A DNA stretch of 64,000 bases from Zeus faber (GCA_960531495.1 OY482849.1:3462979-3526978), one strand, 5' to 3'; positions 1 through 33,610 are shown, counted from the first letter of the stretch. Translations and numbers: made by a program. Notes: a model not told the origin generated them from the letters alone.

Positions 1-21970
<21,970 letters not shown>

Positions 21971-22620
21971 TGTTGTGAATGAATGAGTCCAGCGTATCTG
22001 CGCCCTCTCTGTGTAGGAGGCGAAGCGTGAAGGCAAAAGGCGTGGACAGCCCGAAAGGAAGGCCTCAACTCTGGCCAGGTTCCTCTGGTTCTACCTTTCT
22101 ATTGCCGTGGTAAAAAAATAAATGAAAAAATAAACACTTCGGACCTGTAAATGGAAATCCTTGTGGACATGGTTTTCAAAGGCTATAGGTTGTGAAGGGG
22201 CGGGGTTGGCAACGCGGGTAGTGCTGCATTCCAATACCACTCGGAAATAACTCCGCCAACATGGACGTCCGCAGACATTTGTGTGTTTGTCTTGCAAGCT
22301 TGTGCGGTCCACGAGCTACGAGATGTTATCAAATATTAAAATGCAACGCGAAAAATAGAGTTTGACGTATTTTCAAATAAAAACCCATGCAAAGAGAACT
22401 TTGTCGTGGTAAAATGTTTGTGCCGCCATGCTTTTGTGACGTCAGATCTGTTATCTCCACATACGCGGCTCTGACCGCCCCGAAATCCCGACTTGAACGG
22501 CCGTTCCTTTGCACTTTTCGCAGTAAGCGGTCGTATTTTTTCTTAGTTCCAGTTTAAATGGAATGCAGCATAACGCTGAATTTAAAAACACAGCTCACCT
22601 CTATCTAAGCGAATCGCCAT
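21971..22620 (-). promoter_or_regulatory. nampt 5' UTR and proximal promoter region
   Basis: This is the stretch directly upstream of the nampt start codon. It contains a GC box (GGGGCGGGG, 22197-22205) and a perfect palindromic CRE, TGACGTCA, at 22437-22444, about 470 bases before the ATG. No TATA box is placed convincingly. The transcription start cannot be fixed from sequence alone, so the extent is approximate. Confidence 0.4.
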
Positions 22621-23019
22621 TTTTAACGTGCCGGCAGGTGCTTTTACAATTCACAAGCTCCAAACGCCAAATATACTTGGGGCTTCCATGTTTTCCCGAA
22701 TAGAGGCAACGACACACAGTTCGCTTGCAAGTTAGAACTATCCACTCGGAATTACCGAGTCCCGAGTTACACATAAATGCAGCATGAGTTCCAGAGACAT
22801 TCCAACAGGAGAGAGAAGCCAAAATAATAGCAAATCATTACGGTTGAAATGTGTACGCTAAGTGGGGCGGATCGATACTACGTATCGTTTTGAAGCGCGA
22901 TTTCCGCGTCAATAGGATCGATACAAAGGAAGGGACGAGATTCTTTCTCCAAAATGAGTAAATTTGCTTTTTCTTATTCTAAGTATATTTCCTCACTTGC
23001 GGCGGCTCGGTGCTCGTCA

Positions 23020-23300
23020 GCGTTCACCTGGTGAACGGGAGCGCTTTTCCGCACCACGCCCACTTGAATCAAACGGCGAGTCAGGGAGGTGGACTGTGGG
23101 CACCGCTCAGTGTTTTATGACCCTGGATTTAACCAAAGGCGACTGGATTCCAAAGTCTCAAGAGTTCAAGGGAAACTCGACTTTCTCTACTCTGTATGGG
23201 TTGTACCAATTTGTTACACTCCCGTTTAGTTTGTTCGGAGCCCCAGCCAACGTCCAGCGGTACAGTGGACGGAGCAGTGTCATTGACTGCTGACGTTATT
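23020..23300 (+). mobile_element. Ty3/gypsy reverse-transcriptase scrap
   Basis: A short stretch gives LYQFVTLPFSLFGAP and a TLDLTKGDW-like block, the gypsy RT region around YQF and LPFGL. It resembles the RT of the element at 29739-31733, including a shared downstream word, AGTGGACGGAGCAGTGTCA. No LTRs adjoin it. It is a decayed fragment about 1.1 kb upstream of the nampt start. Confidence 0.7.
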
Positions 23301-23541
23301 ATTGTTTTCGCACCTGAGCGTTTTCTGTTAAATCCTGAATGAAACCCAGCGTGCTGGTGAACTATCTCCAAACCGGTGTCTCCCTCCGCCATTCCGCCGA
23401 ACTAGCGTAGCCAGTCACATAGAACAAAAGAACAAATAGCGAAACAAAAACAAAATCCAATAATGGACGGATGCATGGTGTGACATCTGATTGATACATC
23501 CACTGCAGCAGACGACCCTCACCCTTTGTTATCTTTTAAGG

Positions 23542-23854
23542 CAGTGGCTTCAAATTCAAATGAATTGGGGGCCACTGGCTAGGTTGTTTTCTTTTAGGGG
23601 GAAAACCGGCCTTTTTGTTTTGTTTTCTCGCACACGAGTGAATTGCCTTGTAATCCTGTTAGAAATAGCTCCCTTGTGATCTATTTAAATCTGTTTTGAA
23701 TTTTGAAAACATTAGGTACATTTTCTGGATTAATTAAGCATTGTGATTTGAAAAAAAAAAGTTGCAGGACAGATTTATCAATAAATTATCACCATGTAGC
23801 AGGCCACATTAAATTGCCAGATGTGGCCCCCAGGCCTGTAGTTTGAGACCCCTG
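23542..23854. mobile_element. hAT MITE with 8-bp target duplication
   Basis: The 313-base element has ends CAGTGGCTTCAAATTCAAAT and GTAGTTTGAGACCCCTG, flanked by TTTTAAGG (23534-23541) and TTTTAAAG (23855-23862), an 8-bp duplication with one mismatch. No coding capacity. Confidence 0.8.
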
Positions 23855-24291
23855 TTTTAAAGATAACTTGAATGCAAGCAGTGAGAATTCAAATGAGGAG
23901 GAGGGGGGGGGGGCTTTACCCTTAAATCCACCACAGGTTAAACGCTCATGCTATATTATAATATACAAATGGCTTCCATCTTGGTCCATCTAGGCATAAG
24001 TTCACAGTCTTTCCCTTGACATAAACAGTCGTCCAGACATGTCACAGTCTGAATATTTCTTCCTGATCATAATTCAACCAGACAGTACACTATAAATACA
24101 TTCCAAACCAAAAAACTGACTTTGTGACAAATTGCTACTTCTAGTTTATTAGCAGTTTGTTTTTGAAACCAAAAATTATAATGTAAGCTTTTAGGTGTGT
24201 AGATGTAGGTAGGTCTTATTACTGCTGAGTTCAAATGGTCCAGCAGTAGGGTCCTCCTGGTACTCTTATGTTGAAATATCCTTAGTTTAGT

Positions 24292-24507
24292 TTACATTTA
24301 CATTTACATTTAGTCATTTAGCAGACGCTTTTATCCAAAGCGACTTACAATTGTTCAAACACCGACGGACGCAGCCATCAGGAGCAATTAGGGGTTAAGT
24401 GTCTTGCTCAAGGACACTACAGCATGCTAGCAGGAGGAGCCTGGGATCCAACCAGCAACCTTTAGATCACTAGACCACCAGCTCTACCGCCTGAGCTACC
24501 ATCCCAG
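24292..24507 (-). repeat. tRNA-derived SINE, inverted copy
   Basis: Same family as 9305-9513, on the minus strand: tail CATTTAGCAGACGCTTTTAT at the left, tRNA-like head ending near 24507. Polymerase III A and B boxes are present in reverse complement. Confidence 0.85.
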
Positions 24508-24550
24508 AAGTGGGGGATGGTAGCTCAGGCGGTAGAGCTGGTGGTCTAGT
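24469..24550. repeat. Perfect 37-bp hairpin made of SINE heads
   Basis: The head of the SINE (24469-24505) is repeated exactly as its reverse complement (24514-24550) across an 8-base spacer. The second arm stops abruptly after GGTGGTCTAGT, so it is only a partial head. Confidence 0.9.
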
Positions 24551-24660
24551 TGCACATATTGAAATAATAATTAAAAGAAGTAAAATACACATAAGTAGAT
24601 AATAGTTTAATTAAAAGAAAATTAAAAAATAAGTACTAGATGTGGGGGTGAAAAAAACTT

Positions 24661-25038
24661 TGTGGCAGACCAGGGGGCATGGTCAAGCACCGGCTGCCGA
24701 TGACAACACAATTCACTTTCCCGCGGCCGCCAAGCTGCCTCGAATTGGCCTAATCAATGCCCGCGCGGCACTGATTGGTTAGACTCGGGCCAGGGAGATT
24801 TCTTAATGTTTGTCTGTCTTGCAGAGGGGACGGCCTCGTCAGCCAACCAGGAGCAAGACTAGTACGTCACTCCGCCCACGCCCAAAATCATCGTTATTAT
24901 TATCTATTATTTACACGTGTGGCCAGCGCGCCTTTTTGTTCTTCCGTATAATAAAAACTCTTGCCATGTTGGCAAACCATGGAAAGAAAGACTCTGTCTC
25001 CCTCCCTAAACCCTTACCTGTGGGCAGAGACTCCCACA
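24661..25038 (+). repeat. Solo LTR of the Gmr1-like family
   Basis: A single LTR starts TGTGGCAGACC and ends CTCCCACA. It matches the LTRs of 12838-16828 in reverse orientation and has no internal region. The flanks AACTT and ACCTT may be a diverged 5-bp target duplication. Solo LTRs arise by recombination between the two LTRs of a full copy. Confidence 0.8.
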
Positions 25039-25865
25039 ACCTTGAAACAAAGGATTTGCAAGTGGAGCAAAAAAAAACAAAAACATTGGGCCTTGTCAAT
25101 TGGCCCTCCTAATGTGAAACATCTGAGATAAGGATAATGGAAATCGATAATATTGTGCAGAAAAATCCATTGTCTGCACAGGAGCTGGGAGATAAAGAAA
25201 AAACATTGCTGAAAAACATAAAAAGATTAAAAACTGCTAAAGAGTGCAATATTTACAATAATAATCATACAAGAATTAGAAGTGGTGACTAATTACAAGA
25301 GCGGAGGCTATGTTGTGGTAGGGAGTTTTGCATTTATTCATTGGACAAACTGCTTCTTGAATGAATTTGGGCTGGAAAAGATTCTAATGTAATCTGGTAT
25401 GGTACAGGTAAGATGTCCCTAAAAAGGGTATATTCTGCTATTACAAAATTAAATTCAAGGACTTTCAAGTACTTTTTCAAGCACTATTTTTTTCATTTTC
25501 GAGTACTAAGCACAACACAAATATAATCAATTTTCAATGTGATCTTATCAATTAAAATATAATAATAATGGTCTCATTATGTATTATTCATATTAGTATA
25601 TTATATACAGTATATGTACATATATATCTATTATTAAACTCATTGTCATCTGCCACTATAAGTGTTAATTTACATTTTCTTGGCATAATCTAAAATGTTA
25701 TTACTTTACGATTTGCAAAACCAAAGCGGAATGTCACAAGTTTCTAGTGATCACATTTTTTCTCATAGGGACTTCTCAGTCACTTCAGCACAAAAGGGAC
25801 TATTTTCAAGGTATTCCAGTACTTAGATCTCTAAGAATGAAATTGAAGCGCCTGTCCTGGGTCTA
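25039..25865. other. Intergenic AT-rich DNA
   Basis: No gene or classified repeat seen between the solo LTR and the MITE at 25866. Confidence 0.4.
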
Positions 25866-26202
25866 GGGCCCTTTCTCAATCTGCGTTCTTGTCTGTACTT
25901 GTGTTCTTGTGGACTTGTGAAAGGTCATCAGTCGCAGCACAAGTACTGTTCCAATTCAAAGTACGCATCAAGCCAAGTCCAGTCCAAATGCCCGGATGTG
26001 GACTTGCTCCACCAATTTTATCGAGGATGCATCGGTGGTGACTTGTGTGGACTTGGGACAGCCAAGTATCCCAGAATGCATTTTGCAGAATGACCGTCCT
26101 GCGTCCTCCCGTCCCTGGGAGTACTCCCGAGTCGAACTTGCCAAGTCTGAACTACCAAGTTCGCAAGTCCGGACTTCGCGTACCTGGTATTGAGAAACGG
26201 CC
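25866..26202. mobile_element. MITE with CTTTCTCAAT-type inverted ends
   Basis: The left end GGGCCCTTTCTCAAT mirrors the right end ATTGAGAAACGGCC, and both sides carry CTAGG-like flanks. The interior is rich in GGACTTG/CAAGTCC words and lacks coding sequence. A PIF/Harbinger-type MITE is the likely class, not proven. Confidence 0.55.
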
Positions 26203-27069
26203 TAGGTAATTGGGGACCAGGATCAGTTTGGCTGTACACCTGTTGCTCGTTAGTTGGTCTAACGAGCAACAGGTAAAACTCCCATCCCCACACTCACTCA
26301 GGAGAGGAGCCCTTAAACTGTGTGTCTGAAACCCCGTCGTTTGTGTCTCTGTGCTGGAGGTCCCTGAAAATATAACCTGATGCCATAATGCAGGGTTAAC
26401 TGCCACAGACGGGTTAGAGAATTACATTTAGAAAACAAAGTAAGTTGTGAATTGAATGGGGAAGGGGGGTGGGGGGGATTGAAGACGTTTCACATAAAGC
26501 ATGGGGGTGAAAATCATCACTACGATCTAAGTATAATATTGATTTTCCTTGATTGCAGATTTTATATTCTTCGCCGGACTGCTAGATTGTAAATGGCATC
26601 ACATTTTCAAGGATCAATATCAGTGTTCTTAACATTTTTTGTGATTTAATGTTTTTCTATGGCTACAAACCCAGATCCAGTCACTGCCAGAGTTCATCAC
26701 CAAAAGTTCAACATTTCAAGTTCTTGTTGAACTTGAAATGCTGCTTGACATAAAGCTGTTGTTGTTTTTTTGACTGCAAATCTTTAGCTTTCTTTATAGA
26801 AAGATTCTCCACCTCAAAACTTGTCCGAGTGGTCACATTGTTTTCTTTCACTCTTAAAAAAAAAAAAAAAAAAAAGGCTTTTACCAAAGCTACTTAGTAG
26901 CTTAGCCTTGCTGAAAATTGTAGCTACCATGCTAATGCTGAGAACAACAAAGACTTATGGAAAGTTAGAAACCTGTAACTAAGTTAAGCGAGCTGTTGAT
27001 TAAATTAGCTGTAAATGGTGAAAAAGATGAAATGGTGTAAGAGAAGATAGCTAATGTTATCTAATTTAA

Positions 27070-27440
27070 GTGTTTAAAGCAGCACGAAGTAACTTTTGGT
27101 ATTTGGCACCCCTACAGTTTCTGAGTGCAATTAAACATTTAAACCACTGTCATAAAACTGTCCAAGAATAATTTATTTTACAGGACAAATATGAGCCTTA
27201 TCTTTCACGTTTCAATAACAGTCTATGTTACAAATGCAAATAAAATGTAGCCTAGGTTAAAACCCAGGTTACAGCGCCCATTGCACGGACGTCCCTGCTT
27301 CAGCGAGCACTCAGTCCATGGCTCCCTCAGAGCCCGGCGCGCGGATTGGCCCCCTGCTACCGGTGTAGGTAACAGATATGCTTGGCCTGGCAGATTGGCT
27401 TGCACGCACGAGTCAATGGGTGACACAAACCCTGTGCTGC
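27070..27440 (+). repeat. Unclassified interspersed repeat, copy A
   Basis: This segment matches 62480-62830 over its length. Shared words include GGCCCCCTGCTACCGGTGTA and ACAGATATGCTTGG / GCAGATATGCTTGG. There is no open reading frame with known domains and no terminal inverted repeat. GC content rises sharply toward the right part. Confidence 0.7.
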
Positions 27441-28572
27441 GTGGCTTCTCTGCAGCGGGTGCCCCGGTGCTGGGGGTGGTGGAGGGCCTGTATATCTGGC
27501 GGCCTTGCTGGCATCAGCAGGGGCTGGGATCTAACATCCAGGTGCCCCACGCTGAGCACACTCTGCTACGTGGATGGGCGCTCATGCCAGGTGGGGTGTC
27601 TGGTCGACTGCGGTGGGGCGGGCCTCGCCTTTACGTGGGGCGTGAGTGAGCATGGGGTTCCTGCTCCACCCGGGCCGCGGGTGCCTGGCACCCGCGGCCC
27701 GGGTTCTATGCCTGCGGCTGCGTCTTGTGCCTGTGTAACCTTCTGGTGACCCCTACGTGATGGGGGTACCTATGCTAAAAGTCTATGTCTAAGGTTGGAT
27801 CAGGTTACTTAAGATTCCAGGTTCACATCTGATTGGTAAGGGGATTGATTGTAGCTTGTTGAGATTTATGAGACCTCCAACCCACACAACACGTGACCAC
27901 GACTTGAGAGAATAAAAGTTATGTATTTACAAAGATACCTTCAAGAAATGAATAAAGAAATGTATATGTTCTCTCAACACTGCGGCAAACAAGATAAACA
28001 TTGACCCGAATCACATCACAAAAAAGTTAAATGAAACCGTTTGCTTGTCTTGGGCCCAAGAACGAAAAGAAACTGGAAGAAAAACCAGAAGAAAAAAACG
28101 GGGTACTCAGAATAAAAAAAACCCGCTCCTACCACCCCTGGACCCGAGCACAATGTCCATGTGACGGACGTCCGATGAGAGGTGATGGCATCCAGGAACA
28201 ACGACGATGGCGGAAGCAGTCAAATCCAGTTGGATCCAGTGGACAGGCCGACCCTCAAAAAAAAACAGCCAGGATAATGCGTCTATTTACTCAGAAAGCA
28301 CCCGTCTGGAACTCTCCCCAGTCTTGGGAGCCTCGTAAGTTACAGTGCTTAGCTATTATCTCAAAAAAATTAAACCGTAACTTAAGAACTACAGAAAATA
28401 ACTTGGGTTATACCTGCACCTAGGGGTGGGTTGTATGAGTGTGCCCCTAGGGTGTGGGGTCTCCTCGTGCTCCCTGGGACTGGGTTATGCTCCTTGGAGT
28501 TGGCGTGGGGGTTCCTCCACGGCCCTCTGGCTTCTCTGGGGGCCCGGGGGTCTTCTGTGGTCGCAGGGCAGG

Positions 28573-28611
<39 letters not shown>

Positions 28612-28652
28612 AACACATACATACAGGCGGTCCCATCACACACACACACGCA
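28573..28652. repeat. CA microsatellites
   Basis: A pure CA run at 28573-28609 and a shorter one at 28638-28652. The open frames across them, in several frames and both strands, are artefacts of the repeat. Confidence 0.95.
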
Positions 28653-29029
28653 CACACCACCACACCTGCTTCGAGTGCACTCCAGCACTCTCCTGGTTGC
28701 ATTCCTCTCCTTTCCTCCCTCATTTACTGCCTCATTACACTAGGGTTGGTGGTTGTTCTCTCCAACCAAAAACTGGGCTCTTGTCATTCTACAGGTCATC
28801 CACAGGACAGATTTATTGCAGCAATTCTTGATGATTTTAGAAATAATAAAGTGTTGCATTGCAGGTTGAGAACTTGAACTCCATATGCAGACTAACTCTG
28901 TCCTGGATGCAATAGCATACACATACTCTTTGTTGTATGCCCAGCATGCTGACAGCACAGGTTAAAAAAAAGTGCGTGAAGAATAATAAGAAAAGTGTAA
29001 ATAACATGAAAACTATTATAGTATACTAT

Positions 29030-29735
29030 TATAGATTCACGATTCAAGATTCAAGAGGTTTATTTGTCACATGCATATACTTTCATACATACGTATAGTA
29101 TATGCAATGAAATGTCAATGCAACGCACCGGTGCTTATGCACAATATGTTTGAAACTGAACACAATAGCTACCTAAAGATTTCTACTTGACTAACTAACT
29201 GATTCCTAAAATGTAATGCAATGAGTAAGTCAAATAATATAGAATAAAATAAAATAAGAACTCAAAGGTAATGCAGAGTGGGTGTACAAAATAGAAATAT
29301 AGGGAATAGTTTTATGTATATAGGATAGGCTATTATGTATATACAGATAGGTACATCATAGTGGCATGTGAATGAAGTGAGGTAGTTTGTGTAGAGATAT
29401 TCAGTACAGTATACAACAGTACGGCGCAGCAATACAGTAACACCGAACAGAACAGCAATACAGCACAGTATGCAGTGACCCAGAACAGTGATACAGTATA
29501 CAGTACAGTATGCTACATACAGTACAGTAAGGTAGTGGAGCATATGTGTGGTGACTCAGTGAGGACCTCTGGTGAGTTCAGCGTTGACAATCCTTATGGC
29601 TTGCGGGAAGAAACTCTGTCTCAGTCTCTCTGTCCTCACTGTGTGACTGCGGAGACGCTTGCCTGACCGCAGCAGCTGGAACAGTCCGTTGTTGGGGTGA
29701 TGAGGATCTTTCATGATCCTACGGGCTCTGCTACT
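29030..29735. repeat. Unclassified interspersed repeat (TTTATTTGTCAC type)
   Basis: It begins with CAAGAGGTTTATTTGTCACA, a sequence typical of the ends of fish LINE-related repeats. ACAGTA-rich degenerate tandem DNA follows, then a block including GCGGGAAGAAACTCTGTCTC. No coding sequence recognised. It abuts the LTR fossil at 29739. Confidence 0.45.
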
Positions 29736-29738
29736 ACA

Positions 29739-31733
29739 GTGGCGTAGTCGACAGGATTCTTGGCAAGGACGAAGTCGAAAAATGGAGCGGTCCTCCCTGG
29801 AGAACCTGGTCAGCCACCTGGCCCAGATGCAGGAGGCGCAGACGATGCTCCTGCAACAGCAGACTCAGACGTTCCAGGCCATAGTGCGAACGCAGGAGGT
29901 GGACCATGAAGCGCTGCAGGAGCTGCTATGGGAATGCCCATCACCCCACAGCCAGCAGCTTCCAGATGCCCCCGCCTTGGTCGTGCTGCAGTGGATGACC
30001 GGTGGGAATGATGCCGAGGCCTTCCTCACCACTTTTGAACTATCGGCGGCGGTGGGTGGATGGGCCAGCAAAGAGATCGCCCTGCGTCTGCTCTCCCTGC
30101 TTACGGAGGAGACGCAGCAGGCAGCCCACAGCCTGCTGACCGCTTCCCGCCACGATTATACGGTGATGAGGAAGACCATCCTGGACCGGCTGGGGCATCA
30201 GACACTAGAGGGACACCGGCAGCAGTTTCAAACCCTGAACTAAACCAGCGCCGGCCGGCCCTTCGCCTATGCCCAGCAGCTAAGGGATGTAGCTAGACAG
30301 TGGCTGCAGCCAGGGGAGAGGACGGCCGACCAGAGCGTCTACGTCATGGTCCTGGACTGGTTAGGCACGGCTCAATGTTTTACAACACTGGATCGAACCA
30401 AGGGCTACTGGCAGATTCCCTTGTCTCCAGAGTCCAGGGAGAAATCGGATGTCTCCACTCCCCAGCGGTTGTACCAATTTGTTACGCTTCAGTTTGGGTT
30501 GTTTCGGGCCCCAGCCACCTTTCCGAGACTCATGGACTGGGTTCTGCGCCCCCACACGTCATATGCCACCGCTTACTTACTGTAGATGATGTAATCATTC
30601 ATAGCGACAGCTGGGGGCGGCACATGCAGCATATGGGGGCAGTTCTCGAGTCCCTGAGGCTGGCGGGGCTTATCGCCAACCCTAAGAAGTGCGCGGTTGG
30701 GTGAAAAGAGGTGTGGTATCTCGGGTACCACTTGGGTGGAGGACTGGTGCGGCCCCAAGTAGATAAGACCGTGGTGATTGCGGCCAGCACAAGATCCAAG
30801 TCGAAAAAGGAGGTAAAGAGGTTCTTGGGGCTGGCCAGCTAATACTGGAGGTTCATCCCGGACTTCTCAGAGTTGACCACCCCTCTAACTGATTTGACCT
30901 CGAAAGAGAGCGTTTGAACGAGTCCAGTGGACGGAGCAGTGTCAGTGAGCTTTTGAGAGCATTTAGATGGCCCTCTGTGGGGCGGCAGTATTGCATACAA
31001 CTGACTTACTCTCCCTTTTTGTCTCTAGACTGATGCGTCGGACAGAGGGCTGGGGGCAGTGTTGTCCCAGCAAGTGGAGGGGGTCGACCGCCCGGTTCTT
31101 TGCATAAGCAGGAAACTTGCAGACCAGGTGACCAAATATAGCACAGTGAAGAAGGAGTGCTTAGCCATCAAGTGGGTGGTCGACACCCTCCGCTACTACC
31201 TCCCTGGGCCCCCTTTCACCCTCTGTTCAGACCACGCTCCGCTGCAGTGGCTCCACTGCATGAAGGACAATGTGCAGATCACCCGTTGGTACCTGGCTCT
31301 TCAGCCTTTTAAGTTCAAGGTGATCCATAGGCCGGGGGCGCAGATGGTGGTAGATGACTTCCTTTCCCGTCTGGGGGAGGGGGGTAGAGTTGGCTCCCCG
31401 GCCTAAAATGGCAATGGTCAGCGTGGTAGACTGACGCTCCCCGCCTCTGTGCCAGCTGTGGCCAATTGAATGACTGGCGAATCACAGCAGCTGGGAAGGT
31501 TTCTTATATATTAGTTTGTCTTGCAGTGAGGGCGATGGCAGGGAATGTGCGGGAGCGCTCCGGAGGAACCCGATCTGAGCCAGTCCTTAAAGTTCTGTCC
31601 TCGTTGAATGCTCCGCACTAGAGGGTTTTCTGTTTAAAACTATGAGCAAAAAAACCCGCCATGCCGGCTCTTCTGCACCGCTAACCCCGTGTCACACATC
31701 CTTAAAAGGAACCTGGGTAGCGAACACGCTACA
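29739..31733 (+). mobile_element. Gmr1-like gypsy retrotransposon fossil, gag to 3' LTR
   Basis: The internal region starts at a primer-binding-like site (GTGGCGTAGTCGACAGGATT). Then come a gag region (29780-30243, QMQEAQTMLLQQQTQTFQA through a long helical domain), reverse transcriptase (about 30355-30900, with YWQIPLSPESREKS and LYQFVTLQFGLF), RNase H (31059-31406, KKECLAIKWVVDTLRYYLPG) and a 3' LTR (about 31424-31733). RNase H abuts the LTR with no integrase after it, as expected for the INT-before-RT order. The region that would hold protease and integrase is missing, and the 5' LTR is not found. The copy is broken in several places. The LTR shares the motif TTTGTCTTGCAG with the family at 12838-16828. 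Confidence 0.8.
31424..31733 (+). repeat. 3' LTR of the gypsy fossil
   Basis: Starts TGGTAGACTGACGC, directly after the RNase H region, and ends CGCTACA. The exact left edge is inferred from its position after the pol region. Confidence 0.6.
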
Positions 31734-31930
31734 GTGTCGTCTCTTTAAAAAAACAAACATTTTTTTACTTTAAACCAAATCTTGTTATAACTTACCTTGT
31801 TGTATGTAAGTACATGGCGGTAGGTGATGTTGGGTCTCGTGTGCGTTAATTATGACATATTTACGTAGGTTTACTTATTTAAGGAGATTTAATATCGTGG
31901 CGGAATTTATGTCATTTTAGTGGTGACTTT

Positions 31931-32006
31931 TTTCCTTGGATTACATTGGTATGTAATCCAAGGAAACAGGTATGTCATGGAAACAGTTACGTTTCCATGA
32001 CATACC
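31931..32006. repeat. Two adjacent perfect 16-bp hairpins
   Basis: Hairpin 1 pairs 31931-31946 with 31951-31966 (loop TGGT). Hairpin 2 pairs 31969-31984 with 31991-32006 (loop AGTTAC). Both have no mismatch and are 2 bases apart. Confidence 0.95.
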
Positions 32007-32611
32007 AACAATTTGTGGTGTTTCTGTGAGTAATTACAATTGCACGGCCTCCATTATTCCGACCGCTTGCTGGATCTTGAACGCATTACTCAGTCGCACA
32101 TTTGAGTTTATTCGACTCGACGTGATCATTATTTTATTGTGGACTACTTTTTGTTCATGTTCGTAGCTTATGTCATTGTTGTGTTCCAGATACTTTTAGC
32201 TGTGTTGGACATATTTAGGCCGCTAAATGCATTGGACCCTGTCTGTGACATCAGGGAAATTTGGTAGATTTTAATTAATTTCTGCTCTGAATGTGGATGG
32301 ACTTGGATGAAACTTCAACCACAGGACATTTGTGACATATCGGTTCAAACAAGACGTGTACTATGTTTGTAGCTTTTGCCAATCTTCTGTTTCAAATAGT
32401 TTTCGATTTCAGAATTCAGATAATTTTCCCGGAACAATAGCTCCTTTCCAATGTTCGAGTTCACAATACATACACAAATAATATCACTTTAGTTATGTTG
32501 TCGTTTCAATCAAGAGGCAACTTTGGTTATTGTATTATTTTCTAAGTCCAATGACATCAAATGTTATTCATTGTATTGAACAGGCCTAGGTATTTCTCTT
32601 CCTCTTTACAG

Positions 32612-33610
32612 ATTTTCACTTGTGACTCTAGAGTCATCAACTCTACCTCCTTCGAGTGTCCCCGTGGGGAGCACGAGTGCAGTCACTCTGCTGCTTTGAT
32701 GATTTGGGCCACCCACAACCTCAGTTCCCCAGTTGTTGAGTGCCGGGAGAAAAAGCCCAATGTGCCATCAGAAAACGTCAAGGAAATGGAGGAGTTTTTT
32801 CCAGTATGGGAGTACAAGCCTCTGATTCGTGCAGTAACCCCAGATGACCTTAAGTTGCTGCTTAGTCAATTCCAATGCCAGTTTACTGGGCTTTCCTTTC
32901 CACTGACTGCATCATGGCCACCCACAAACACCTGGGCAGTGATGTCATCCTTGCCGCCATCAAGATGTCAATGGAGCAGCTAATGGCCATCCAGACAGCG
33001 ACAGTGGGGCAAAAGGACAATCACCTCTGGCATGGTCTGAGGAAAAGGTCGGCTGACAGCAAGCAACTTCAGAAGTGTGCTGATGGCGAAGCGTGTCACC
33101 CCTTCCCTCATTTCCAAGCTCTGTGGGAATCAGGACCTGCATGGAGCACTGGCTGTACAGTGGGGTATAGATAATGAGCAGGAAGGAATCAAGGCATGTG
33201 AAGAAGCCACGAACATGAAGGTCAGAGGGTCTGGTTTGTGGTTGGCTGACTCTGGGAACCTGGGTGCCTCCCTCGATGGCCTGGTGGGAGAGACAGACAT
33301 CATTGAGGTGAAGTACCCATACCCATGGAGGGACCATACTGTTGAGGAAGCAGTGCAGAAGAAGTCATTCTACCTTCATCAAAGGAAGGTGCTGCTTACC
33401 GCCTGAAGCAGGATCACCACTTCTGGCACCAAGTACAGGGGCAGCTTCATATCTCTGCAAAGACCACCTGCTACTTCACCATCTGCACACCCAAGCAGTG
33501 TATGATCAGACCCATCTCCCACGATGACTTCTGGCAGCGTAAGTTGGGGATCTTAGAGTCCTTCTAGAAGGAGCACCTGCTTCGGCAGCTTGTGTAGAAG
33601 TCAATGGACT
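32612..33610 (+). pseudogene. SWIM zinc finger plus YqaJ nuclease gene, broken
   Basis: A splice-acceptor-like TTTACAG precedes 32612. The frame then encodes a SWIM-like finger (CPRGEHECSHSAALMIW), the linker EFFPVWEYKPLIRAVTPDDL, and after frame changes GQKDNHLWHGLRKRSA, KRVTPSLISKLCG and the YqaJ core: WLADSGNLGASLDGLVGE, then IIEVKYP. This gives an Asp-x9-Glu-x-Lys catalytic signature as in lambda-exonuclease-type enzymes. The WHQVQGQL motif follows near 33430. Such enzymes digest or process DNA ends. The first SWIM cysteine is not visible, and several frame breaks make a working protein unlikely. The gene faces the DDE transposase downstream. Confidence 0.75.

Noticed and set aside
27281-27749. 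GC-rich overlapping open frames of about 120 codons
   Set aside because: They lie in an interspersed repeat with a second copy at 62480 and show no known domain or codon evidence.
28382-28877. Several open frames of 100-148 codons on both strands
   Set aside because: All run through CA microsatellites and read Thr-His or Val-Cys repeats.
32960-33337. 125-codon minus-strand open frame
   Set aside because: Antisense of the YqaJ core; the plus-strand motifs explain the region.
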